Shown: positions 1 through 13,053 of the stretch, piece by piece
Numbering within the stretch: the stretch's first letter is position 1
Layout of the letters: each line of letters begins with the position of its first letter
Assembly: GCA_019188255.1 (NCBI GenBank)
Contig: JAETXT010000010.1
Location: 1,612,001 to 1,676,000, forward strand
Direction: 5' to 3'
From: Verticillium longisporum
Taxonomy: Eukaryota > Ascomycota > Sordariomycetes > Glomerellales > Plectosphaerellaceae
Length of the DNA: 64,000 bases
The notes under the pieces: generated by a model
Databases searched by the model: none
What the model was told of the DNA's origin: nothing
What the model saw: only the letters and a program-made list of their open reading frames with translations
Made by a program: the position numbers and the translations under genes

Positions 1-768
1 GCTTGTCGACTTGTCAAGCTTGTCGGTTGCTTCTCCATCAGGCACCAGGGCGACGCAGCCGGAATCCGCCCAGAGTAGACATGTTAGGACGACATTCGTC
101 CTCTGATTTGTTACAGGCTCCCCTTGAGGCTACAAGCCCGCCATGCAACTGCCCCAGGAAGATCCTCGGACCTGTTGTCTGCGAACATGGCCAACTTGGA
201 TTGAACGAGGCTAAACAAGGCTGTATGTTCTCACAGGAACCATAACCAAAATTTCCAGGTCCAGGCGACGTTCGCCGACACGTAAATCATCTCGACATAG
301 CACCACGCACAGCACGGCAGAAGCGACAGTCAATGGGTTCACATAGACTCTCGAACACGCTACAAATGCAAGACGGCATCCCGGCCACTGCCGCGTGGGA
401 TTACACGGGGCAGCCGGCGCGTCCCCCAACAGCAGCCGCGCGCCCACGCCCCCTCCTCTTCCATCCCCATCGTTTTGTCCCCCCCGCCGTTGGTGGTGTC
501 TTTCGTTCCTCGTTCCCCGAGGTCTGGATTGTGAGAGAAAGAAAGAAAAAGGCCGTCGCTGCATCATCTGCGTCCCGATCACGTCACCAAATGCAATTTG
601 AATGCGTTCCGACAAACAATAAGGGAGGTTGTCATCAGGTCTTTGATTTGGTTCGTGTTGGGAGGTCCTTAACCGAGGATCTCGAATGCCAATTGAGTGA
701 TGCTCTTTACAAGCCATACCAACTCCCCAGCCGAGTGACGTGCGCAGAAACGGGTTTCCTTTTTTCCT
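1..768. other. Intergenic DNA at window edge, 3' of RPL27
   Basis: No gene is supported here. Overlapping open frames occur on both strands but have no recognisable motif, no coherent splice structure and arginine/proline-rich composition typical of GC-rich noncoding DNA. The right edge holds the 3' UTR of the ribosomal protein gene on the minus strand. Confidence 0.6.
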
Positions 769-1545
769 TTAAAACTCTGTTGTGGCGTGTTAGTCAGTAC
801 ATCTGGGATGCATGTGTGCGTCGTGAGAGGGTCGTGACATACTCAGAGGAGTGAAGAACCACCGGTTCTTGCCGCTCGTGTAACGCTCCTCCAGAACCTT
901 CTTCACAGTCTTCTTGGAGTCCTCACGCTGGCTGGGCTCCTTGAAGGTGTCGTTGGAGACGGTGCCCTTGAGGCCCTCGAGCTCGAGGGTGTAACGGGTG
1001 GGCATGAGGTGGTTGTAGTTGACGAGCTTGACGAAGGGCTTGATCTTGGAGCGCTTCTCCTGGCGCGTCTTGGACATGCGGCGAGTGATCTTGGAGGGGT
1101 AGCGCTCGATGCCGGCGACGAGGGCGTGGCCGAAGGGGTGGGCCTTGTTGCCGCTGTCGACGGGCTGGATGATCACAACCTGGAAGAGGGCCGCGTGTTA
1201 GCAAAATCTCTTCTGTGCATGTTGTGTGCGTGTTTCCGAAGTCATGTTGCCATGCCGCTTGCTGTGCCGTTGTTACTTCCTGGTCCGATTGATGGTTTTT
1301 TTTTTCCCTTGGCCCCCTTGCTGTTGTGTCCTTCTCTTTTTCATTGGCGTGCCGGTGTCGTGCTTGGGCTCGCGATCCTCTTCCTCCTTATCCTCGGGAC
1401 TCCCATCAATTTTCCATCGCCCCCTCTTCCCACCAACCAGGAAACAACGTGGACTCGGCGCGCAGAATTCGTGGAATCGTACCTTCTTGCCGGCATAGCG
1501 ACCGTGGGTGATGATGGCGACGCGGCCGACCTTGAGGAACTTCAT
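769..1545 (-). CDS. RPL27: 60S ribosomal protein L27 (eL27)
   Basis: Structural protein of the large cytosolic ribosomal subunit. Three exons on the minus strand: 1483-1545, 843-1179 and 769-776, giving 135 residues, the usual eL27 length. The N-terminus [21 protein letters not shown] is the family signature, and the C-terminus reads [13 protein letters not shown]. Intron 1 has donor GTACGA and acceptor TTCCAG with a CTAAC branch site. Intron 2 (777-842, 66 bases) has donor GTATGT, branch ACTAAC and acceptor AACAG. The last coding exon is only 8 bases: it finishes a split Lys codon and adds Phe and stop. Reading through this intron gives a wrong tail beginning SMSRPSHD. The gene diverges from NCE101, 457 bases away. 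Identity is certain; only the terminal micro-exon is inferred, from splice signals and family length. Confidence 0.96.
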
Positions 1546-2002
1546 TGTGAACCGGGGGTGTCGGGTATCTGGACGGTGTGGTGAGGGAGTTCGTCGGTCA
1601 CTGGGCGCTGGTCTTCTTCAGAGAGAAAAGTTTCTGGAAATGCGTTGGGGCTGTGGGTTAGCCTAGCCCACTGCACACGGCAAGCGAGGGGACCTAAGCA
1701 CGTGATTTGGGAGAGAAGTTGTGGGCGGGAATCTGTGGGATGAGTCACGTGCAGCTACTTCTCGGGTGGGTCTAGGGTGCAGCATTGACCAGTCAATGGG
1801 CGGGTCCAGCTCGAGGAGGTGCACTGGCCAACGCGACTACCGACCTCGGATTATCTCGTCTGCTTGCTTGCATCTCGTCCGCCGAACATCGCGAGAGGTC
1901 TCAATTGACTTGTTCCGACCATCTGCCTGTTCGACCTTGGAAGTCCCACCCGCTAGTCTGATCACCATCTGGGTTCGACGCGACCAAATCGACATCGTCA
2001 TT
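1546..2002. promoter_or_regulatory. Divergent promoter region RPL27/NCE101
   Basis: The 457 bases between the two start codons must hold both promoters and 5' UTRs. I see no clear TATA box or other motif I can name. Confidence 0.5.
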
Positions 2003-2237
2003 ATGCCTGCTCCTACATACATCATCTCCAGGGTGGCCGATCCCATCTTCGCTCTCGCCATTGGTCTCGGCGCTGCCGTGACAAGGATCAACCGCGAAGA
2101 GAAGGACAAGGGAAGGTCGACTCAGGAGACCATCGGGATTGCCAAAAGGTAGGCGTCTACATGATGTATTGTGCAAAGTGCCTAGCTTTATGGCTAACGT
2201 TCTCAGACGTGTTAACAACTTCATGGCGTCTCTGTAA
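2003..2237 (+). CDS. NCE101: Non-classical export protein 1 (Nce101 family)
   Basis: Small single-pass membrane protein of 58 residues, in the family of yeast Nce101, which was linked genetically to leaderless protein export. Two exons, 2003-2148 and 2207-2237. The donor GTAGGC follows AAAAG, and the acceptor TTCTCAG precedes ACGTGTTAAC, joining in phase to give AKRRVNNFMASL. The diagnostic stretch is VADPIFALAIGLGAAVTRI: a DPIFA motif leading into one hydrophobic helix (about residues 10-28), followed by a charged REEKDKGRS segment. Start chosen at the first ATG of the conserved frame (MPAPTYIISRV). It lies 105 bases from the convergent TPR gene. The family is recognised from motif and size; its biochemical function is poorly known in general. 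Confidence 0.88.
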
Positions 2238-2342
2238 ACAATCAATATCCCACGACAGACACTGCTCGTGCCGGCGCCTCCGTCGACGCATGAGCAGCAG
2301 CTCCATCCCGACCTCACATAGCAACTAGCGACAGATACCCAA

Positions 2343-3134
2343 TCAATTTCCATAATCCGGCCCGTACTCCTTCTTCATCGCCTCGCGCACCATCTGCCCG
2401 CACAGCTTAGCTGTCGGGTTCGTGCTGACTGCCAGACCCTTGGCAATCTCATTGCCGAGCCTGCCACCCATGGCAAAGTCCCGAGAAGCCGCCTCTTCAA
2501 AGTCAATCTTGGCCCAGCTAGACTCTTCTCTGTCTTGGCCCACGGCCACGCGACCCTCTCCGATGAGCTTGGACGTCGTATGGTAAGTGGATGCACGCAG
2601 CGTGTACGAGAGAGACAGCGCCTTGGCCGTCTGCGGCGATATGGCGCCAAAAGCCAGCTTGGGCAACAGCAGACGAACAGATGTCGCGGTGTCGCTGAGC
2701 GCGGTGGCCGCCGCCCGGGCCCTCTCGTCCGGGCTGGGCTCGCGTACCAGACGCTGTGCATCCTCAGCATTGTCGAGGAGCATGGTGTCACCGTAAAGCC
2801 GCCTCAGAGCTTGGGTCCGGTTGTTGCGCGCGCTGGCATAATTGGGGTACTCGGAGACGAAGTCGTCCAGCTTGGAAAGCAAGCTTTTATACTCTTCAAC
2901 TGGCTCGGCGATGGTCTTGGGCTTGAGTCCTGCCAATTGAAGCTCGAGCTGCTGCATCGACAAGATTATCTCGCGCTCTATCTGGATGACTCGCTCGTAG
3001 ACGGCGCTGTCGGTGATGTGGGGATCGCGCGGCAGCGACTGGTCCAACATGACAATGGCTGCGGGGTCGAAGTCGGGATCCTTGATCTTCTCCAACACGT
3101 TGAGGTCATTGCGACTGAGAGATACTTCGGCCAT
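2343..3134 (-). CDS. TTC36-like tetratricopeptide repeat protein
   Basis: Intronless, 263 residues. The first part (about 1-75) is a predicted helical segment. Residues about 75-250 resemble vertebrate TTC36: a helix with YPNYASARNNRTQALRRLYG matching the TPR consensus, and a C-terminal DFEEAASRDFAMG followed by LCGQMVREAMKKEYG, where TTC36 ends LCNRMLADMM. TPR proteins act as protein-interaction scaffolds, and TTC36 is described as Hsp70-binding in animals. No role for the fungal form can be read from sequence. The ATG at 3134 precedes MAEVSLSRNDLNVLEKI. The stop lies 105 bases from the NCE101 stop, so the two transcripts probably overlap at their 3' ends. Family assignment is good; function is inferred only from the fold. 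Confidence 0.82.
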   Translation of the reverse strand: MAEVSLSRNDLNVLEKIKDPDFDPAAIVMLDQSLPRDPHITDSAVYERVIQIEREIILSMQQLELQLAGLKPKTIAEPVEEYKSLLSKLDDFVSEYPNYASARNNRTQALRRLYGDTMLLDNAEDAQRLVREPSPDERARAAATALSDTATSVRLLLPKLAFGAISPQTAKALSLSYTLRASTYHTTSKLIGEGRVAVGQDREESSWAKIDFEEAASRDFAMGGRLGNEIAKGLAVSTNPTAKLCGQMVREAMKKEYGPDYGN

Positions 3135-5419
<2,285 letters not shown>

Positions 5420-5954
5420 GCGAGTGCCGGGACAGGGAGTTGAAGGCGAAAAATGGGGGGAACGTATTCTCTGGAAGAGGAGAATCACGCGTTTGTTTGG
5501 CATGCACATCGAGCATGTGTGATGAAAGGAATATTCATGTCATGAGAATTATGACCTCGTTTCAGTAGTAGTAGTCTGGCAGCATTGCTCTGAATGAGAT
5601 GACGCGCCGTTTCGTTTTGATTTACAACATGTTTTGTTGCTGGGCCTCCCAAGGAAACAATTATACCTGAACGCCGCATCATGTTTGTCCCCAAGTGATT
5701 CGCCATGGCGAAAAAACGAAAGAAAGAAAAAAAGAAAGAAAAAAAAAATCAGTCCCCCCATCTCCTTGAAAGGGCAGCCGATCCAGCTGGCCCGGTACTC
5801 CGTTTCGCCCTGCAGATGCTCCAGAGCTCCCCAGCTTCCTCGCGGATAAAGCAGTCCCTTACTTACAACGAGCCTCCTCCCTCTCCTCCCTGCCTTGGCC
5901 TGTCAAGACCATGGCGTTCTTGTGCCGAGTTTCCCACATTGCGAATGAAAACCC
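5420..5954. other. Convergent 3' intergenic region HPPD/SSL1
   Basis: Holds both 3' UTRs. The only notable element is the A-rich purine tract at 5710-5748. Confidence 0.6.
5710..5748 (+). repeat. Poly-purine A/G tract (GAAA-like repeats)
   Basis: An almost pure A run broken by single G or C residues, in the pattern AAAGAAAGAAAA. A simple low-complexity tract in intergenic DNA. Confidence 0.8.
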
Positions 5955-7443
5955 CTAGCTGTCCACGTCCATCGCCCCGTTCGTCCCGTTCTCCCCGTTC
6001 GTGACAGCGCCCCGCGCGTCGCTCTGACAGCCGGGGCAGTTGTGTATGACCTCGTGCGCAAAGACGTCGCAGTCTATGCAGAAGTGGTTGCCGCACACCT
6101 GACACGCGTAGCGACTGCTCTCGCTGACGCCCTTTTGCTTCGGCACCGGCGCCGCCTCCTTGTCGCCGCCGTCGGTGCCGTTGGTCCTGTGGCCGCGGCG
6201 CTGGGGCGGCGGGTCGGGAAACGGCGCGAGGCACGCGTAGCAGGCGCGCGAGGCGGCGGCGCGGGCCCAGGGGACCTCGACCCAGTTGCGCAGCGGGAAG
6301 AGGTGGTGGTAGGAGCGGGCGAGGTGGGTGGAGAGGATGAGGGTCAGGCCGCAGGCGGGACACTCGGCGGGCAGGCGGCAGACGCGGGTGCCGCAGCGGG
6401 TGCAGGGGTAGCCCTCGCGGTCGGGCGTGCTGTGGCAGGCGCAGTAGGCCGTCGTGTCGGCGGGGGCGAGGGTGCGCGAGGGGAAGCCCATCATGAGGAG
6501 CGAGGCCGTGCTCTGGGCCTGGGTGCGCGTCACGGGCGGCGTCGTCGTGCGGAGCAGCAGCTCGCGGTAGTGCATCTCGTCGAGGGCAATGTTGTACTGC
6601 GTCGCGTCGCCGGCGTTGGTCTTGCGGCAGAGCTCCTCGCAGATGGCCACCTGGGCCGCGAGCCCGACGATCGACACGCGTATCCTGTCGGCGAGGAGGT
6701 TCGCGATCGTGTCGTGGATGTCGCCGGGGTCGCTCGACAGCAGGGCGCCGTAGACGACGAGCACCTCTCTCGTGCCGTGGCTCGGCGCGTGGCTGTAGAG
6801 GGCCTGTTAGTAAAGAAGAAACCAAAGCTCATCGCTGTACCCTTCGTCGACCTTGCGGCAAACGTCCCAGACACAGGGCGGGAAGCAGAACTTACAACAG
6901 GGCACCACGACACATCTCGAGCGCATTCTGCAAACTCGGGCTGCCCTGCGGGTCAATCTCGGCCCACTTGTTGATGGCCTCGACATGCTCGACGGGGTTG
7001 CCGCCCATCTCGCTGACGCGGACGGCGACGCCGTCGCGCATGCCGACGATGCCCATCTGCGAGATGGGGTTCTGCTCAAAGTACTCCTTGACGAACTCGC
7101 GCGCGAGGCGCCACGTGAGCCGCAGCCGCGTGGGCAGCAGGTCCTTCTCGGCCATGGCGAAGCTCATGTCGAGCACGAGCACGAGGTGCCGGATGATGCC
7201 GCGCTGCAGCGGCGTCGTATCGCGCAGCAGCCGCCGCCGCTTCTCGGCCTCGGCCCGCCCCTCGACGTCGAGGCTGCCGTCGGCGCCCTCCTCGACCGTC
7301 TCCCACGACCGCTTAACGACCTCCCATGCCGCTGCCTTGCCGGCCTTTTTCTTCTTACGCGCCTCCTTGCCGCCGCCCGCCGGCCGCGAGGGTCTGTGGC
7401 GGTCGTCTTCGGACTCGACAAAGTCGCCGTCGGAGTCGGACAT
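5955..7443 (-). CDS. SSL1: TFIIH subunit Ssl1 (p44)
   Basis: Core TFIIH subunit that binds and stimulates the Rad3/XPD helicase in transcription initiation and nucleotide excision repair. Two exons on the minus strand, 6896-7443 and 5955-6792, giving 461 residues. Residues about 80-260 form the von Willebrand A-like domain (IIRHLVLVLDMSFAMAEKD near the start, then REVLVVYGALLSSDPGDIH). The C-terminal half has zinc-binding Cys clusters (CACHSTPDREGYPCTRCG; the hallmark LILSTHLARSYHHLFPL; YACQVCGNHFCIDCDVF...NCPGC). The intron donor is GTAAGT. Of two candidate acceptors, CTACAG|CCAC keeps the frame and gives the conserved MCRGALFHAPSHGTREV; the stronger-looking TACTAACAG upstream breaks the frame. 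Start ATG at 7443 with an acidic, Lys-rich N-terminus. Confidence 0.96.
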
Positions 7444-8657
7444 GGTGGCCCGGGGTGGGGAGAGGCGAGCGTTGAGGTATGCTGTCGGCAAGGATGGGGC
7501 GACAAGGTGAATCGAGGTTTCGAATGGAGGTGGCAGACGACAAAGATGGCGGCAAAGTTGGAGAATACTTTGCGGAGGAAGGACCAAAGTGGGAGATCGA
7601 AGGTTGGAAATGTGTAGTTGTTGGTGCAAACAAGGTGGGACGAGGCTACAAGTGGTTGATCATTGATTCACAGCCTTGTGCAGGGGCCTTCGACAACGCT
7701 GCCAATCAGCGCTCTCGTAATGTTTCGTGCACCGATATCTCAGAGCGCAACCTTTGTTGTACCTGTGTAGCAGTCTGTTGGCGAAAGACTTTTCCCAGCT
7801 TTGGAAATGCCTTCTTCTGTATACAGCAATAGAGAGGGGGCTTGATGGCAAGTGGCCGCTGCCAACGAGATCATTATAGGTCATCATCATTCCACAGCCA
7901 GCACGTCCACTCACGACTCGTCAGCTCAGCAAACACGGGACACACTGTACGTCAATGAATGGTATGTAACTACTGACTTCTATGTATTATACGCTTCTCT
8001 CCGGGGTATAAAGTGCGCAACTAAACTACGACTACGAGCCATTCCCTCAACTTCATGCTCTACACATAAAAGCCGAGCTGCCTACACCCACCTTGCACAC
8101 ATGTCCAAAAGCCCCCCCATTTCTTCTCTCTGATTCCATCTCGTTTGCAAATAACCAAAACTCGTCGCTCGCGGCCCATGGCAGGCGGACGCGACGACCT
8201 GCCCCAGACAGCCCCCGTTGCCTCGAGGCGTATTTCGGCCTGGGTTGGGGCGTCTCCGGCTGTATTAGAAGTACTGCCATGTGTCATTTGAACTCTTCTT
8301 CGTTCCTTTGTTGCTCGTGAAAAACGTTTGCTGTGTTTCGTGCGATCGGTTCGTTGCCGTCGTTGCGAAAAAATGAATGAGTGTGTCGAAAAATAGACAA
8401 TGTCCGCCTGGCGATCCTGAAACTCCGTTTCCGTAACGTCGTGGACGGTCGCACCCGTTCTCTGGGGGCGACCTTCGAAATGGACGTGTTTTTGTGTACA
8501 TGACCAAACTGGGTGGTTGTGGTCTTGCCTCGGTGCGCTGCCTCTCATGCAGCATCAGCCGCAGCAGCTTCGTCGTTCAACAGGGCAGCAATTAAGCTGA
8601 CCCCTTCACATCGCTGCCTGCTTGCTGACCCTCCTGCGAACATTCACCAGTCCCCGT
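7444..8657. other. Intergenic region SSL1 upstream / CHS7 downstream
   Basis: About 1.2 kb with no supported gene. It should contain the SSL1 promoter on the right flank of that gene and the CHS7 3' UTR. Short open frames are present but lack motifs. Confidence 0.55.
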
Positions 8658-9725
8658 CTAAGGGTACGCGGTGCCAACTTGCATCGGCCAGTCGTCCTCC
8701 GTGATGCTCGACCAAAAGATCCATACCATGACGACGGACAGAAGGGTGAAGAGCGTCTGGAAAAGGGCGCCGTCAATGGCGCCGTTGGTGCCGTCACAAA
8801 TGTGCGAGCTGACGACGTAGTTGAAGACCTGGCCAAGAGCAAAGAGGACGAGAGCAGCGGTCAAATAAATCATGGGCCTCGTCTCGCCGAGGATGCGGAG
8901 GACGAGAACGGCCTCGAGGACGAAGAAGGCGACGAGGAAGATGAGGGGGACCAGCTGGTACAGGACGTAGAGGGCGATGTGGCGGTTCGGTGGTGAGTTG
9001 TAGCTGTCGTCCCAGTAGCCCGTCCACTTGAAACCAGTGTCGAGCGTGATGTACAGAGTGCCGCCGAAGAGAAGGGCCGCTGACAGCACCATGAGACCGA
9101 GAGAAAGTGGCGTGCCGTCGTCCACAATCTGGAAGCCAACGAGGGCGTTGAGCATGAGAATCCAGGTCGAGGCAATGATCAAGCCAATGTGAATGCCAGT
9201 GAAAGCCTGAGAGGGGTCAGCGGTGGGGTCCGGACCAAGTGGACTTGAAGACAGGTCAACGTACGATGCGGACGCCGTCGTGCAGGGGAAACTCTCCAAC
9301 CGTGAAGATCTCTGCGAGCGAAATAAGGATGTAGGTAGCGAGGAATATTTGCATTTCCCTGGCACTTCGAGTCAGTCTCATGTCGCAGCAACGTGGCCGT
9401 GCCGTCGGGGTTATGCGTACCTTCGCCCAACAGCTGCCTTCTTCCTCTCCGACTTGAACAAAAGGAAGGCCGAGGTCGCGATGGCGAGGGCGGCGATGAT
9501 GATGGATCCGAGGTTGCCTAGCCTGCGATCACCTCCGACAGAGATGCCGCGAAGCTCACATCCGCCCCATGGGCCGGACTGGTCGTGCGCGTCGGATAAG
9601 ACATTGCAAACGGGTAATGTCGAGTCCCGGCAGAAGTTCTAGGAGGTTGTGTTAGCTCGGCTACCAGAGGACCGAAGAGGGAGATGTCGACGTACGTGAA
9701 AGTTGCCAAATTGTGTGGAGCCCAT
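8658..9725 (-). CDS. CHS7: Chitin synthase export chaperone Chs7
   Basis: ER-resident multi-pass protein needed for folding and ER exit of class IV-type chitin synthase (yeast Chs3). Four exons on the minus strand: 9696-9725, 9421-9638, 9265-9358 and 8658-9206, giving 296 residues. Every junction keeps frame, with donors GTACGT, GTACGC and GTACGT and acceptors CTAG, CCAG and TCAG. The start MGSTQFGNFH|NFCRDSTLPVC and the region HDGVRI|AFTGIHIGLIIAST are characteristic of the family. About seven hydrophobic helices are visible. The C-terminus ends in WSSITEDDWPMQVGTAYP. No regulatory element is evident. Identity is firm, as is the exon structure, because each exon begins and ends inside family-conserved sequence. 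Confidence 0.96.
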
Positions 9726-11307
9726 CGTCAATGGTCGTGAGGGCGACAAAGGTATCGCCGCGTGCCTTGAGGAGTGAAAGTCAAGGTTTTCCAGTGGTTT
9801 GCGCGCGCGAGCGGGCTGCCAGGCGTGGTCGTGACAGAGGGTGTTTCAGTTTGCTGCTCCAGAGGTTGGCCGCCCAATGGCCCAGGCGATTGCAGGCTGG
9901 AATGCAGCGAGGATGGGCCGTGGGTTTATCTGCTCTGCCTTTTTGCCTTTTTTTGCTTTTTCGCTTCTTTGTCTGCCGATTTCGATGCACGTCAAGATCG
10001 GAATGCAAGACGTTTCTGGCCTTCCGGATTTGCGGTGAAGGCGCAGTGGAGGTGGTTGGTTTCAATGGTGGATCAAATCGTAGGTTCGGGTGCGGGCCTC
10101 CGTAAGACGTGCAACTTCGAAGAATGTGCCGTGTTGTCTGGGCTGGTCAAAATACGATGGACAAGTGTGCTCGGAAGAGAGTATCGTCGAGTTGGCTGCT
10201 CAATTGATGTGGGAGAGACGTGGTAGAAGAGCGGAGGGGAGGGGAGGTAGGTCGAGGGAAGTGAAGAGAGTTGGAAAGGCCGAGTTTCGCGAGAAAGCAA
10301 GCTGAAGCTGACGATGGCTGTTGTTACGGTGACAGGCAAGACCAGACCAGAAACGGCGGGCGTGGGACGGCAAGGACAAGCAGAACAGAAGTGGGTGAGC
10401 AGCGGCGGCGAACCTGCTCCAGCGCGCGCGGGCGAGAGTGAGAGAGACAAGGCACGATATAAGGTTGGCTCCAGCTCCGGGGCTTCCCGCCCCCCCCCAA
10501 TAGGACCCCCCCAAGCCCAAGCCCCCTCCCCCTGGCTGCTCGTTGCCAGATTGCCGGGGGGGGTCCTGGCAATTCCAGCACTTGGCCGGCTTGGCCAGCA
10601 TCCTTGCACCTGGCCTAGGCCGGAACCGTGTTAGAGGGCGAGAGACAAAGGCCTTCTGACTGGTGCGTCGCAGCTCATGCGGGTCTCCAGCCAAGTAACG
10701 CGACCCTGTCATGACTGTCTCATTGGCGGGCTGTCCTGGAAGCAGGCAACCTGGGTAATTGGACAAGCGAGGCTACCCGGCCCGTACATCGTAGCGTCGA
10801 CTGTGAGATTACCTTCACTTTCAACGAGCAGCACGTCGCGCGCGAAACGGACGAGACGGAGCGTGTAGGCTGGAAAAGGGATGGGATCCGGCTGTCGAAG
10901 AAGTGGTCTAAGGAAGAGGGAGGGGGGGTCACGATGGACACCTCGAAATTGAACTCGACGAGAGGGAGCCTACTGGACAGGCTGACAGGACAGCAGCGTC
11001 GATCAGGACAGGCACGACCCGAGCGTCGAAGAAGATCCAAGACAGGGCCCCGAGACAGCGAGCAGGTCTTCGCGCCTGGCGACGTGTCGGTTCGTGTCGT
11101 GTTGCAGTGGAAGCGAAGCGGGCGTGCTCTGGCAAGAATAGGTACTGTACATGTACCCATTACATGGACCATGTACTGTCCTCCATGCATGATGTGCTGG
11201 AGCACAGGTACATAGCATTTCGAGGAGGCGGCGTGGCCTGATTGGCTTCGAGCGGCCCTATGAGCGCTGTCCCTCTGGCACCCTTCGTGGCAGGCAATGC
11301 CCCTGCA

Positions 11308-11332
11308 CTGCTGCTGCTGCTGCTGTTGCTGC
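11308..11332 (+). repeat. CTG microsatellite
   Basis: Eight nearly perfect CTG triplets with one TTG interruption, in noncoding DNA. Confidence 0.85.
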
Positions 11333-12582
11333 ACTGATGCATTCATCGTGTCCGTGTCCAACAATTGGCATCCAAGAAAACCTCCCGAGTTGGCGAGTTT
11401 GATCCTCGCGAGCCCTACCTCCTCCTTCCTGCCCACGCTGCCCCGTGGTCAGGGCGTCCGCATTTGTTTCCCGACTGTGACTAGCCATCGTTTGCCTCGG
11501 CCTCGCCGCCAAACGCCAGACGTCAAAATGTCAAACGCTCCAACGTGCCCTTCCACCCCCCCCCTCTTCTGTCGCATCATGTCGTCAATGCTCTCTCCCT
11601 GTGCCCTCCTCCCTCATGACGTTGCCTGATGCTCGGCAGGTCCTCCCTTTGTACACTTGGATGCTCCCTCGCGCAAGCGCACCATCGCGACGACGCCACC
11701 TTTGTCTCGCTCCCCCCTCCACCACGTGTCCCAAGTTTGGCCGCCGCACGACATCACAGTGACCACTGGCGCAGACCACTAGCCACATCATCGCACAGCA
11801 GTGCTGCACGCCCAGCCCAGCATCCAAGGAACCAAGCTCCAATATCCCTCCAGTGGCCCATTCTCACGTTTCAGGCCCCCCTGTAGATAGGCAAGATAGG
11901 TTTCCCCCATCTAGCAGCCATGCCCGCCCGTTCGCCGTGATCCAAGCCTGTCACCCACCACCATCATCACCAAGATCCAACATGGGGCCTGCGCCTCACA
12001 ACTCGCCACCGCTGAGCCACAGCCCGTCGACGCCGTCGGGATGATCGCTGCCGGACTGGTCTGGAAGCTGCCCTCTGACGCCCGCGTGTAACCTTGTACT
12101 TTTAGAATTGGCCTCGATAAAGCCCCGGTGCAAAGGCCTTCTTCTGATCTGCCGAGGCCATGGAGACACTTTGAAGAGATGGGGTGCTGGCCGTGGCGGT
12201 GCCATGGCGGCATTGGGCCTCCACAGCCAATCCTTCACTTGTCAGAGGGCACACCCCAGACTTTGGGTGCAGTAGCTCGGAGGGGATACGATGGTTTCTA
12301 TTTTGGTGCTTGCACTGCGCCGCGAAGGTGGTCATGCAGGGACGGCGACAAAATGTTTCCATTGCATGCACTCGCCCTGGGTGGTGGTTTCGTGACGATG
12401 CTGAACATTTAACACGGGTTTCTGGAGCAGATTGTCGACAAAAGTGGTGGCGGGTATTGCTGTTGAGACGGGATTTCTCCTCATACCTTAAATGCCCGGT
12501 TGCGCCTTGATTCTGACCGCATCTTACCAGCTTGGTGTGCGATCAACATCGGCAGGCGCAGTTTGGCAGATCCTGTATAGGC

Positions 12583-13053
12583 TCATTGTTGGTTGTGAGG
12601 GCTTGACTGCGTGGCCCATGGATTCACTGGAATGCCTGCTTCTTGGGTGTTGTCGCCCATAAAATACGACATAAAGCTTTGCGTCTGCCACAGAGCCGTA
12701 AAGTCATAACGAATCAGTAGCCTGAAGTCGTTGTCAAGCGTTCTGGTCCGACCACCTCGCCTCAGTGCTGGTAGAAGCATGGATGTTCCGTAACTTGGTT
12801 GTTTCTGTCTCCCGACTTGATAAACAACATCCCAAAAACAGTTCAATCTCAAAAACAGTTCCCCTCCGTTGGGGCGTGGGTCTGCTTTCTCTGGCATCTG
12901 CTCCGTGACACATTCTTCGTCTTGCTCTCGTATCCGCGTCGCATCGTGGATTGGTAATCTAGAATTGTCTGATTGCAAACATGATGCAAAGATGTTCTGA
13001 CACGCATGGCCAGGGGAACGTAGATATGATATCTTTACGAGCCGAGATGCCAA
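12583..13053 (-). pseudogene. Unrecognised open frame, possible gene fragment
   Basis: A 156-codon minus-strand frame in the A+T-richer part of the gene-poor region. Its middle (RTLDNDFRLLIRYDFTALWQ, then SFMSYFMGDN) has a residue balance more like protein than chance, but I cannot assign a family. It has no clear splice partners and no neighbours of related function. It could be a relic of a decayed gene, an exon of an unknown gene, or a chance frame. Confidence that it is real coding DNA is low. Confidence 0.18.

Noticed and set aside
6042..6974. A 310-codon plus-strand frame over SSL1
   Set aside because: Alanine/glycine/valine-rich antisense shadow of the zinc-finger half of SSL1.
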